Notes: generated by a model from the sequence alone, not told the origin. A DNA stretch of 6,528 nucleotides from Campylobacterota bacterium (GCA_011330645.1 DRQB01000062.1:1-6528), one strand, 5' to 3'. Counted from the stretch's first letter, positions 1-6,527 are shown. Program-made: numbers and translations.

Positions 1-220
1 CAGAGACGATAGTATTTACGATGATTTCTAATGGCACAAGAGCACCTTTTGAGATATAAGACTCTATCTCTTTACCTAACTCTGAACCAGAACCTACTTC
101 TTCTCTAAGCATGTCTCCTGTAGAGTAGTGAACGATGTTGTCATTTTTCTCAGCGATGATGCTAGCGTCTGTTGTTTTTCCAGAGCCCGGTGCTCCGATA
201 ATTAAAAATAGTTTTTTCAT
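1..220 (-). CDS. adk: Adenylate kinase, 5' part only (3' end beyond window)
   Basis: Adenylate kinase interconverts ATP + AMP and 2 ADP in the cytoplasm and balances the adenylate pool. I read this frame by hand on the minus strand: it starts at the ATG at 218-220 and stays open to the window edge, giving 73 codons. The product begins MKKLFLIIGAPGSGKTTD, with the P-loop GAPGSGKT at residues 9-16 close to the N-terminus. The segment HYSTGDMLREEV follows at about residues 31-42 and is the AMP-binding TGD-LR motif of the family. The LID and C-terminal half lie outside the window. A Shine-Dalgarno AAGGAA (226-231) sits 5 nt before the ATG. The gene starts 15 nt after the aspS stop on the same strand, so it is probably cotranscribed with aspS. 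The P-loop is GSGKTTD rather than the more common GAGKGTQ, which I believe is normal for Campylobacterota. The identification is secure; the total length cannot be seen. Confidence 0.95.
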   Translation of the reverse strand, partial: MKKLFLIIGAPGSGKTTDASIIAEKNDNIVHYSTGDMLREEVGSGSELGKEIESYISKGALVPLEIIVNTIVS

Positions 221-235
221 TTTCTTTCCTTTTAT

Positions 236-2005
236 TTATGCTATTGGAGCTTGTTTTCGTATTCTGAGGCTCAACTCTTTAAGCTGTTCATCTTCTACGG
301 GGCTTGGTGCATGGGTAAGAAGACACTGTGCTTTTTGTGTTTTAGGGAAAGCAATCACTTCTCTAATACTCTCTGTTCCTGTCATAAGCATGATAAGTCT
401 GTCAAGACCCAGTGCAAATCCTCCGTGTGGTGGTGCACCATATTTGAATGCTTCAAGTAAGAATCCAAATTTCTCTTGCGCTTCTTCATCGGAGATACCC
501 ATAAGTTTGAAAATCTCTTTTTGTAGATCTTCTTTATGAATACGGATAGATCCACCACCAAGCTCTGTACCATTTAGTACGATATCATAAGCAACTGATT
601 TTAAATCCTCGATATCATCACAAGCGATGTTTCCGTTTTCATCAAGTTCTGGCATAGTAAAGGCGTGGTGCATTGCTTTTGTTTTTCCATCTTCAACTTC
701 AAACATTGGGAAGTCCATCACCCATAGGAATTCAAAGACATCTTGAGGGATAATATCCATGATTTCTGCAAGGTAGATACGGAAACGACCCATATAATCA
801 AGTACAAGTTTTTTGTCTCCTGCACCAAAGAACACGGCATCTCCAACTTCAAGTTCACATCTCTCAACAATCGCTTGAATGTCTTCATCAGTAAAGAATT
901 TAGTAAGAGGCCCTTTGAGACCATCTTCTTTCATTTGGAAGTAACCAAGTCCTGATGCACCAAATTTGCGTACGTAGTCTTCAAAACCTTTCATTTGGCG
1001 TTTTGAGAAGATTTCGTCACCTTTTGGTACTTTAAGCGCTTTAATACGGTTACTTTTAGTATCTTTGGCAATGTTAGAGAAAATTTCATTGTCACAACGT
1101 GCGAAGATGTCTATTACATCTACCATTGCTAGGTCATAACGCATATCTGGCTTGTCTGAACCATATTTCTCCATTGCATCTGTATATGCCATACGGGTAA
1201 ACTTGGTAGGGATTTTATAGCCACATTTATCAAAAATGTTATGGATGAGTTTCTCTGCTACAGCAATCACGTCTTCTTGGTTACAAAAAGACATCTCGAC
1301 ATCTATTTGGGTAAACTCGGGTTGTCTGTCTGCTCTTAAGTCTTCATCACGGAAACATTTTGCTATTTGAAAATAACGGTCAAATCCACCTACCATTAAA
1401 AGTTGCTTGAAAAGCTGTGGTGACTGTGGAAGTGCATAGAACTCGCCATTGTGTACACGGCTTGGCACAAGGTAGTCTCTCGCACCTTCTGGAGTAGATT
1501 TGGTAATAATAGGTGTTTCTACTTCAAGGAAATCCAGCTCATCAAGAACATTACGTGCCGCGATAGTCGCTTTTGAACGGAGTTTGAAAATATCGTAAGA
1601 TTTTTGTGTACGAAGCTCAAGGTAACGGTATTTGAGTTTGATTTCCTCATTTACTTTGTCATCATTGAGCTCAAAAGGCATAGGTTTAGAACGGTTTTCG
1701 ATGACAAGTTTGTCAACAACCATTTCAACTTTACCTGTTTTGAGTTTAGGGTTTTCAAGTCCTTCTCCTCTGGCTCTCATCTTACCTGTAGCTACCAATA
1801 CAAACTGGTCTCTCACTTCTTCTGCAAGCTTATGAGCCTCTGCATTGTCTGCAGGGTCACAAACAAGTTGAATGACTTCATCTTTGTCTCTAAGGTCGAT
1901 GAAAATTAATCCACCATGGTCTCTACGGCTTGCTACCCAACCAGCTACGGTGATTTCCTGCCCGATATGTGTTTCGTTTACTTCTGCACAATAATGTGTT
2001 CTCAT
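236..2005 (-). CDS. aspS: Aspartyl-tRNA synthetase, predicted non-discriminating (aspartate--tRNA(Asp/Asn) ligase)
   Basis: This class IIb synthetase attaches aspartate to tRNA. It is complete at 589 aa, the usual length for the bacterial form. Visible parts in order are an OB-fold anticodon-binding domain (about 1-105, including GLIFIDLRD at 32-40), catalytic-domain segments TPEGARDYLVPSR (171-183) and QSPQ (194-197), class II motif 2 with FRDED (218-222) and the following RADRQPEFTQID, a GAD-type insertion domain (roughly 290-420), and motif 3 GGFALGLDRL (528-537). The start ATG (2003-2005) has an upstream AGAGGA (2014-2019) at 8 nt and a TATAAT box at 2036-2041. Position 30 is His (RRDHGG) and position 82 is Gly (RARGEG). 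The discriminating E. coli enzyme has Leu and Lys there, so this enzyme probably also charges tRNA(Asn) for the GatCAB amidotransferase. Gene identity is near certain; the dual specificity is inferred. Confidence 0.98.
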   Translation of the reverse strand: MRTHYCAEVNETHIGQEITVAGWVASRRDHGGLIFIDLRDKDEVIQLVCDPADNAEAHKLAEEVRDQFVLVATGKMRARGEGLENPKLKTGKVEMVVDKLVIENRSKPMPFELNDDKVNEEIKLKYRYLELRTQKSYDIFKLRSKATIAARNVLDELDFLEVETPIITKSTPEGARDYLVPSRVHNGEFYALPQSPQLFKQLLMVGGFDRYFQIAKCFRDEDLRADRQPEFTQIDVEMSFCNQEDVIAVAEKLIHNIFDKCGYKIPTKFTRMAYTDAMEKYGSDKPDMRYDLAMVDVIDIFARCDNEIFSNIAKDTKSNRIKALKVPKGDEIFSKRQMKGFEDYVRKFGASGLGYFQMKEDGLKGPLTKFFTDEDIQAIVERCELEVGDAVFFGAGDKKLVLDYMGRFRIYLAEIMDIIPQDVFEFLWVMDFPMFEVEDGKTKAMHHAFTMPELDENGNIACDDIEDLKSVAYDIVLNGTELGGGSIRIHKEDLQKEIFKLMGISDEEAQEKFGFLLEAFKYGAPPHGGFALGLDRLIMLMTGTESIREVIAFPKTQKAQCLLTHAPSPVEDEQLKELSLRIRKQAPIA

Positions 2006-2035
2006 ATACGCGTTCCTCTAATTAATATGGTCGCG

Positions 2036-2041
2036 ATTATA
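2036..2041 (-). promoter_or_regulatory. Probable sigma70 -10 box for aspS-adk
   Basis: A perfect TATAAT on the minus strand lies 30 nt upstream of the aspS ATG, preceded by a T-rich stretch (CTTTTAGC). Transcription would start near 2029 and give a leader of about 23 nt that contains the AGAGGA ribosome site. No TTGACA-like -35 is seen at normal spacing, which is usual in Campylobacterota, where -35 boxes are poorly conserved. The 97-nt gap between dsbD and aspS holds no clear stem-loop plus T-run terminator, so some readthrough from dsbD is possible. Confidence 0.6.
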
Positions 2042-2102
2042 GCTAAAAGTTGTTTAAGGGTTTGTCGTAGTCCAAAGAGTAAGTTCCTGTGACATCTGTC
2101 GG

Positions 2103-3446
2103 CTACTCCAACATTAATTCAATCAAATCATAAAAACTTTCTGCATCTAAATATCCGTAAACACTTTGTTCTGTTAATTCTACGCCTCTTTTATCAAAAA
2201 ATATAAACGTGGGAACACCGAAAACATGGTACTTCTTTTTGATAGACTGTGTCGCATGGTTTGACTTGTCTGTTAAATTGACTTTGAGCGCTATATACTC
2301 TTCTTTGAGTAATTTTCGTATAGAGGTATTTTGAAATGTTGTCTCTTTCATCTTTTGACAGTAACTACAAGTGTCAGAATAAAAATAGAGTAATATAGGT
2401 TCCTTTTTTGTTCTTGCAAATATCTGTATTTGGCTAAGTTCTTCTAGATTCTTTATATCTTTAAAGGGTAATGTCTTATGTGCTTCACTGTAGGGTTTAG
2501 AAAAGTCAGGCAAAGGATTAAAGGGGTCTGTTTCTTTGTAAATTCCCCCAATAATAAGCATAATACTCCATACTAAAAGCAGTACACCCATAATTTTTAT
2601 AGCTTTTTCCAAGAGTGAAATGGTGAAGAACCATCTTTTAAAAATAAGGAAAAGTGAAATGATGAGTACATACAGACCCCACAACAGTAATGAGGGCAGA
2701 AGGGATAAGGTATTAAAAAGGTAGATGGCTGTTGCAATGAGTAATATACCAAATATATATTTGATATTCTCCATCCATTGACCGGCTTTTGGTAAGAGCT
2801 GTCCCATACCTAAGCCAAGTAAAATCAGAGGTATACCCATACCTAGTGCCATGGAAAACATTGTGATAGCACCAATCCAAGCATCACCCTTTGAAAGGGC
2901 TACACCTAAAAATGCTATGAGAATAGGAGAGACACAGGCACCAATAATCAGTGCAGAAACCATACCAAGTAAAAAAACCATAGAATGGTTACCTCCTTTG
3001 ATTTTTTCTGAACTTTTATTGAGTTCAGATTGGATAAAAGAGGGAAGTTGAATTGTATAGAGTCCAAACATGGAAAATGCCATGATAATAAATACAAGAC
3101 TCATCGCGCCTATTGCCCAGACATTTTGAAAATATGATTGTAATTGTTCACCTGTAGCCCCTGCCAAGGCACCCATAAGTGCATAGGTTATTGTTGTACC
3201 TAATACATAAGATAAAGAGAGTGTGAGTGCTCTCATCTTAGTGATTTTTTTCCCTTGTCCTACAACAATACTAGAGAGTATAGGCACCATGGGTAAAACA
3301 CATGGGGTAAATGTGAGTAGAAGACCTGCGGCAAAAGAACTTATCACTACAGTCAGTATATTGTCTTGTTCAAGACTTGTTTGTGCAAAAAGTAGACTCG
3401 AGAGCAATATGAATAATAATCCAATATATTGTGCATATTTTATCAT
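2103..3446 (-). CDS. dsbD: DsbD-type thiol:disulfide interchange protein lacking the N-terminal alpha domain
   Basis: Members of this family carry electrons from cytoplasmic thioredoxin across the inner membrane to reduce periplasmic thiols, for example for disulfide isomerisation and cytochrome c maturation. The 447-aa product starts with a signal-like helix (about 7-21, LLFA then QT). A transmembrane beta domain of about eight helices follows (about 30-302), carrying C49 in TFTPCVLPMVPI and C171 in IIGACVSPIL. These match the redox cysteine pair of E. coli DsbD; SMFGLYTIQLPS (125-136) and LLPKAGQWME (217-226) also align well with it. A thioredoxin-like gamma domain (about 330-447) has the active site C360-SY-C363 and cis-Pro GVPT (410-413). 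These four are the only cysteines. The immunoglobulin-like alpha domain and its cysteine pair are absent. The start ATG has a strong AAGGAGA (3451-3457) a few nt upstream. It is codirectional with aspS and divergent from nadK. CcdA plus fused thioredoxin is an alternative description; its true substrate is unknown. Confidence 0.9.
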   Translation of the reverse strand: MIKYAQYIGLLFILLSSLLFAQTSLEQDNILTVVISSFAAGLLLTFTPCVLPMVPILSSIVVGQGKKITKMRALTLSLSYVLGTTITYALMGALAGATGEQLQSYFQNVWAIGAMSLVFIIMAFSMFGLYTIQLPSFIQSELNKSSEKIKGGNHSMVFLLGMVSALIIGACVSPILIAFLGVALSKGDAWIGAITMFSMALGMGIPLILLGLGMGQLLPKAGQWMENIKYIFGILLIATAIYLFNTLSLLPSLLLWGLYVLIISLFLIFKRWFFTISLLEKAIKIMGVLLLVWSIMLIIGGIYKETDPFNPLPDFSKPYSEAHKTLPFKDIKNLEELSQIQIFARTKKEPILLYFYSDTCSYCQKMKETTFQNTSIRKLLKEEYIALKVNLTDKSNHATQSIKKKYHVFGVPTFIFFDKRGVELTEQSVYGYLDAESFYDLIELMLE

Positions 3447-3469
3447 CTCTTCTCCTTATAATTATAGCC

Positions 3470-3475
3470 ATTATA
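3470..3475 (-). promoter_or_regulatory. Probable -10 box of the dsbD-like gene
   Basis: TATAAT reads on the minus strand 23 nt upstream of the dsbD ATG, preceded by an AT-rich TTTTAA. It would start transcription near 3463 and leave a short leader with the AAGGAGA ribosome site. A second TATAAT at 3461-3466 lies too close to the ribosome site to make a useful leader, so I prefer this one. No -35 consensus is evident. Confidence 0.45.
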
Positions 3476-3480
3476 TTAAA

Positions 3481-3500
3481 ATTGTGTGCCTATATTGTGT
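3481..3500. repeat. Short direct repeat ATTGTGT x2
   Basis: ATTGTGT occurs at 3481-3487 and again at 3494-3500, a 13-nt period, immediately upstream of the dsbD -10 box. The second copy falls over the expected -35 position for dsbD. Its function is unknown; chance is possible. Confidence 0.25.
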
Positions 3501-3514
3501 AGTGTTTTTTACTC

Positions 3515-3529
3515 TTTATTATCAATAAA
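3515..3529. repeat. AT-rich inverted repeat, possible operator
   Basis: TTTATT-ATC-AATAAA is a perfect inverted repeat with 6-nt arms and a 3-nt centre. It lies about 40 nt upstream of the dsbD -10 box and 84 nt before the nadK ATG, a position where an activator or shared regulator could bind. In such AT-rich DNA a repeat of this size can arise by chance. It does not match a regulator consensus I can name with confidence. Confidence 0.3.
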
Positions 3530-3604
3530 TATGTCAATTTGCAATATTTTTTACCTACAAAGCAAGATTATGCTACTCTAACAATAATTATTTTCTATAG
3601 AGAC

Positions 3605-3611
3605 AGGAAAG
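3605..3611 (+). promoter_or_regulatory. Ribosome binding site that fixes the nadK start
   Basis: AGGAAAG lies just before the ATG at 3614-3616, with the AGGA core 5 nt away. The open frame extends upstream to a TTG at 3539, but that codon has no Shine-Dalgarno sequence and would add 25 residues with no family similarity, so the ATG at 3614 is the better start. Confidence 0.7.
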
Positions 3612-3613
3612 AT

Positions 3614-4489
3614 ATGAGTACAGAAAAATTAAAACAGATTAAAACAGCAGGATTTATCCTCAAGCCCAATGACCCAGAGATACGTACATTATATGAGCGT
3701 ATTAAGGCACAGTTTGAAGACAAAGGTGTAGAAGTGCTTTTAGCTGAACGTTCGGCTAAAATGATAGGATTAGAAGGTATTTCATTTAATAAAATGTGTG
3801 AAAAAGCAGATTTTTTAGTCTCACTGGGAGGAGATGGCACTTTACTTTCTCTTGTGCGGCGTTCCTATGGCTATCATAAACCTGTGGTCGGTATCAATGC
3901 TGGAAATTTAGGATTTTTGGCAGATGTGACCATTGATGAAGTGGATATCTTTTTAGAACAACTCTTCTCTGGAGAGTACCGCATAGACAACCGTATGATG
4001 ATAGCAGGATACATCAAAAAAGCCTCTGGTGCCAAGATAGACTTTTTTGCACTCAATGATGTGGTGATTACCTCTCCAACACCTTCAAAAATGGTAAAAG
4101 TCAATGCTTCTATTGATGGAGAACGTTTTAACTCTTACAGAGGGGATGGACTGATTATCTCTACACCGACAGGTTCAACAGCCTACAACTTAGCCGCAGG
4201 CGGACCTGTGGTTTACCCTCTGACCGAAGCATTTATTATTACCCCTGTTATGGCACACTCTTTGACAAACCAACGACCTCTGGTTGTACCTACAGACTTC
4301 TACATAGAACTGGATGCGGAAAAGTATGATGCAATAGCAAGTATAGACGGACAAGAGCGTTATGAGTTAGAAGAGGGTGATGTACTTCATTTAGGTGGTG
4401 CATCCCAAGGCGCTAAGCTCTTACATAGAAAAGAGAGAAACTACTTCTCTGTGCTACGTGAAAAACTACATTGGGGTGATGTCCATTGA
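3614..4489 (+). CDS. nadK: NAD kinase (ATP/polyphosphate-dependent NAD+ 2'-phosphate synthesis)
   Basis: NAD kinase phosphorylates NAD+ to NADP+ in the cytoplasm and is the only route to NADP(H). From the ATG at 3614 the product has 291 aa, typical for bacterial NadK. Motifs are the catalytic GGDGT (72-76, in LVSLGGDGTLLSLVRR), the NAD-contacting NAGNLGFLAD (95-104), ALNDVVI (146-152, usually NE, here ND), YRGDGLIIS (175-183) and the glycine-rich TPTGSTAYNLAAGGP (184-198). IDGQ follows in the C-terminal beta domain. Together these cover the whole diacylglycerol-kinase-like fold, with no gap or frameshift. The start is chosen by the AGGAAAG ribosome site; an upstream TTG at 3539 would give 316 aa but adds unrelated sequence. 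The last codons overlap the recN start by 4 nt, so the two genes are surely one transcript and probably translationally coupled. Confidence 0.97.
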   Translation: MSTEKLKQIKTAGFILKPNDPEIRTLYERIKAQFEDKGVEVLLAERSAKMIGLEGISFNKMCEKADFLVSLGGDGTLLSLVRRSYGYHKPVVGINAGNLGFLADVTIDEVDIFLEQLFSGEYRIDNRMMIAGYIKKASGAKIDFFALNDVVITSPTPSKMVKVNASIDGERFNSYRGDGLIISTPTGSTAYNLAAGGPVVYPLTEAFIITPVMAHSLTNQRPLVVPTDFYIELDAEKYDAIASIDGQERYELEEGDVLHLGGASQGAKLLHRKERNYFSVLREKLHWGDVH

Positions 4490-6012
4490 TAGAACGTTTG
4501 TATTTACGAAACTTGGTTACTTTTGATGAAGTTGAGTTAGAATTTGATAGAGGTTTAGTTGTTTTTTCCGGACCTTCGGGGGCAGGAAAGTCAGTACTTA
4601 TGTCAGCAATATTGACAAGTTTTGGTTACAGTACGCAAGGGGCAGCAAGTCTCTGTGAAGTGAGTATCGTAAAACCTAAAAATTTGCAAAGTGATGGGTA
4701 TATCTTAGAGAATGATCTTACACTCAAAACACTCAAAAAAGAAAAACTTCGCTATTTGATAGATGGGCAAAATATTTCTAAAAAAGTGTTAAGAACGATG
4801 TTTTCACCTTATGTTCAATATCTTTCTGTACGTGATAAAAGTGGTTTTGAAACAGACAAGCTTATCGATATGTTAGATAGTACTCTGTTGGCATCCAATA
4901 AAAATTTTAAGAAGCTATATAAAGAGTATAAAAAACGTTATGCCAATTATAAAGAGAAAGCACAGGAACTTGCTAAAATAAAAGCAGATGAAGCAAAACT
5001 TTCGGAACTTATTGAGTTTGCTACCTATGAAGTAGATAAAATAGAGAAAATCAATCCTCAAATAGGGGAAGATGAATCGTTAATACAAGTGAAAAAACAA
5101 CTTTCACGTGTGGATAAAATAAAAGATTCATTGCGTACGGCTATGGATATCTTTTCTGCAGAGTCTGCTGTGCAGGAAGTCTATAGACTTTTAGATAAAG
5201 ATGCTTCTGTTTTCATGGATGCTATGAATCAAGTGCGTGCAGATTTTGAGGAGACGGAACATTTGGCACAGGAACTTGAAGAAATGGATGTGGAAGAAAT
5301 ACTTGATAGACTTTCAGATATTACAGCCTTGCAACAACGTTATGGTTCTATAGAAGAAGCAATCGCATACAAGGAAGTAAAGAAAAAAGAGTTGGCAGGG
5401 TATCAAAACATAGAGCAAGATAAGAGTTTTCTTGAATCATTCCTGAGTATGGAGTATATGGAACTTTCTACCTTGGCAAGACAAATTTCTCTCCAACGTA
5501 AAGCTGAGGCGAAAAAATTAGAGAAAGTCTTAGAAGGGTATTTAAAAACACTTAAACTTCCTGCACTCTCCTTTCTTTTTGAGACAAAAAGTTTAGATGA
5601 AAGTGGTGCAGATATTTTGGATGTAATGCTTGGTGGTTCACATGCAACAACCTTAAGTGGTGGTGAATTTAACCGCGTGCGTTTGGCTATGATGGCATCC
5701 ACCATCCAAAAACAAGAAGGACAAGGTGTGCTTATCTTGGATGAGATAGATGCCAATGTAAGTGGAGATGAATCTATTGCGATTGCACAAATGATTACCA
5801 AGCTCTCTTCTGTATATCAAATATTTGCTATTTCTCATCAGCCACATCTTTCAGCTTTTGCGAATCAACATATATTGGTCACAAAAGAAAAAAATAAAAG
5901 TAAAGTGATAGAACTTAGTGATGAAGGTAGAGTTCATGAAATTTCACGTATTATTGCAGGAGAAAACCCTACAGAAGAAGCCGTTGAATTTGCAAAAAAA
6001 CTAAGAGCTTAA
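4486..6012 (+). CDS. recN: RecN-type SMC-like DNA repair ATPase, short Campylobacterota form
   Basis: RecN is an SMC-like ATPase that acts on double-strand breaks during recombination repair. The 508-aa product has an N-terminal half-head with Walker A GPSGAGKS (29-36) and a RYLIDGQ strand (89-95). Helical, coiled-coil-prone stretches follow (about 138-180 and 250-350), with the family landmarks INPQIGEDE (189-197) and DRLSDITALQQRYG (274-287). The C-terminal half-head carries the ABC signature LSGGE (390-394), Walker B VLILDE (415-420), D-loop NVSGDES and H-loop His451 (ISHQPH). It is about 45 residues shorter than E. coli RecN. The usual GQHEHQ segment after the first half-head is replaced by VQYLSVRDKS (110-119). 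The start is TTG at 4486-4488, overlapping the nadK TGA; GGGGTGAT just upstream may serve as ribosome site. Its stop overlaps that of the convergent HPt gene. Pairing with nadK is, as I recall, conserved in Campylobacter. Confidence 0.93.
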   Translation: MIERLYLRNLVTFDEVELEFDRGLVVFSGPSGAGKSVLMSAILTSFGYSTQGAASLCEVSIVKPKNLQSDGYILENDLTLKTLKKEKLRYLIDGQNISKKVLRTMFSPYVQYLSVRDKSGFETDKLIDMLDSTLLASNKNFKKLYKEYKKRYANYKEKAQELAKIKADEAKLSELIEFATYEVDKIEKINPQIGEDESLIQVKKQLSRVDKIKDSLRTAMDIFSAESAVQEVYRLLDKDASVFMDAMNQVRADFEETEHLAQELEEMDVEEILDRLSDITALQQRYGSIEEAIAYKEVKKKELAGYQNIEQDKSFLESFLSMEYMELSTLARQISLQRKAEAKKLEKVLEGYLKTLKLPALSFLFETKSLDESGADILDVMLGGSHATTLSGGEFNRVRLAMMASTIQKQEGQGVLILDEIDANVSGDESIAIAQMITKLSSVYQIFAISHQPHLSAFANQHILVTKEKNKSKVIELSDEGRVHEISRIIAGENPTEEAVEFAKKLRA

Positions 6013-6527
6013 GTGTATTGTATTTTGAGCTCTTGCGTATAATGCTTTAGTTGCTCAAAATATGCTTTTATAATGTGAATATCTGTACCTTTCTTGAGGT
6101 AAGTATTGTATGCAACTAAAAGATCAGAAACCCCACCTGTACCGATATTTGTAGCAGCACCTTTGATGCTGTGTGTAAGACGTTCCATTTGATGAAAGTT
6201 CTTTATATCCAGCATCTCTTTGATACGAAGTATTTGGGTTTCAAGTTCTACGATAAGTTCTTGCACAAATTCTTTTGCTTCTGCATTTGAAAGCCCCATA
6301 TCTACAAGTCTTTGATGTGTAAATTTAGGATACTCAGCTTTGGGTAATGTATGTGATGGTTGTGTCTTTTCTGAAGGTTTGGGAGTACTTGTTTCTTTTT
6401 CTACTTTTTGTGTAGGCGCAGAATGTCTTTGATGTCTTTGTGCTTGATATTTTTTTTCATTAGTATATTCACGAAAAATAATCAACAATAGAAGTATGAT
6501 AAAAACAGACAAACCAATACTTACCAT
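6009..6527 (-). CDS. Membrane-anchored histidine phosphotransfer (HPt) domain protein, N-terminus possibly incomplete
   Basis: HPt domains pass phosphate between response-regulator receiver domains in multistep phosphorelays and have no catalysis of their own. The visible 172 aa have a hydrophobic helix at about 4-18 (IGLSVFIILLLLIIF), a basic, His/Gln-rich stretch (25-35), a Lys/Pro/Thr/Ser-rich low-complexity linker (36-65), and an HPt four-helix domain from about 70 to the end. The phospho-acceptor is His119 in LTHSIKGAATNIG, with the K122-G123 expected after it. No kinase, receiver or output domain is visible. The ATG at 6525-6527 is one base from the window edge, and no ribosome site can be seen, so the frame may continue upstream, possibly adding a periplasmic sensor domain. 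The membrane helix suggests a cytoplasmic HPt tethered to the inner membrane. It converges on recN with overlapping stops, so it belongs to a different transcript. I cannot name its partners. Confidence 0.8.
   Translation of the reverse strand: MVSIGLSVFIILLLLIIFREYTNEKKYQAQRHQRHSAPTQKVEKETSTPKPSEKTQPSHTLPKAEYPKFTHQRLVDMGLSNAEAKEFVQELIVELETQILRIKEMLDIKNFHQMERLTHSIKGAATNIGTGGVSDLLVAYNTYLKKGTDIHIIKAYFEQLKHYTQELKIQYT

Larger units (their letters stand above)
3447..3613. promoter_or_regulatory. Divergent intergenic region between dsbD and nadK
   Basis: This AT-rich gap of 167 nt separates two genes transcribed away from each other and must carry promoters for both. The dsbD side has a clear TATAAT. 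The nadK side has only weak candidates, such as TATGCT at 3569-3574, which would give a leader of about 33 nt. Between them lie a small inverted repeat (3515-3529) and a tandem ATTGTGT pair (3481-3500). I see no RNA gene and no convincing small ORF of its own. Confidence 0.5.

Noticed and set aside
135..539. Open frame on the plus strand spanning the adk-aspS junction
   Set aside because: It runs antisense through the start of adk and the 3' end of aspS, both well supported by motifs, and its product resembles no family I know.
1604..1909. Plus-strand open frame of 101 codons inside aspS
   Set aside because: It is antisense to the aspS anticodon-binding domain and is low-complexity and Phe-rich, as expected of a shadow frame.
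2091..2100. GACATCTGTC palindrome just after the dsbD stop as a terminator
   Set aside because: The arms are 4 nt with a 2-nt centre and no T-run follows on the minus strand, so it is too weak to be an intrinsic terminator.
3461..3466. Second TATAAT on the minus strand near dsbD
   Set aside because: A start from it would fall within or next to the ribosome site, leaving almost no leader; the copy at 3470-3475 fits better.
3539..3613. Upstream TTG start that would lengthen NadK to 316 aa
   Set aside because: It has no ribosome site and the extra 25 residues lack NadK similarity, while the ATG at 3614 has AGGAAAG just upstream.
5403..5801. Minus-strand open frame of 132 codons inside recN
   Set aside because: It lies entirely antisense to the conserved RecN C-terminal half-head (LSGGE, Walker B) and has no recognisable domain or ribosome site.
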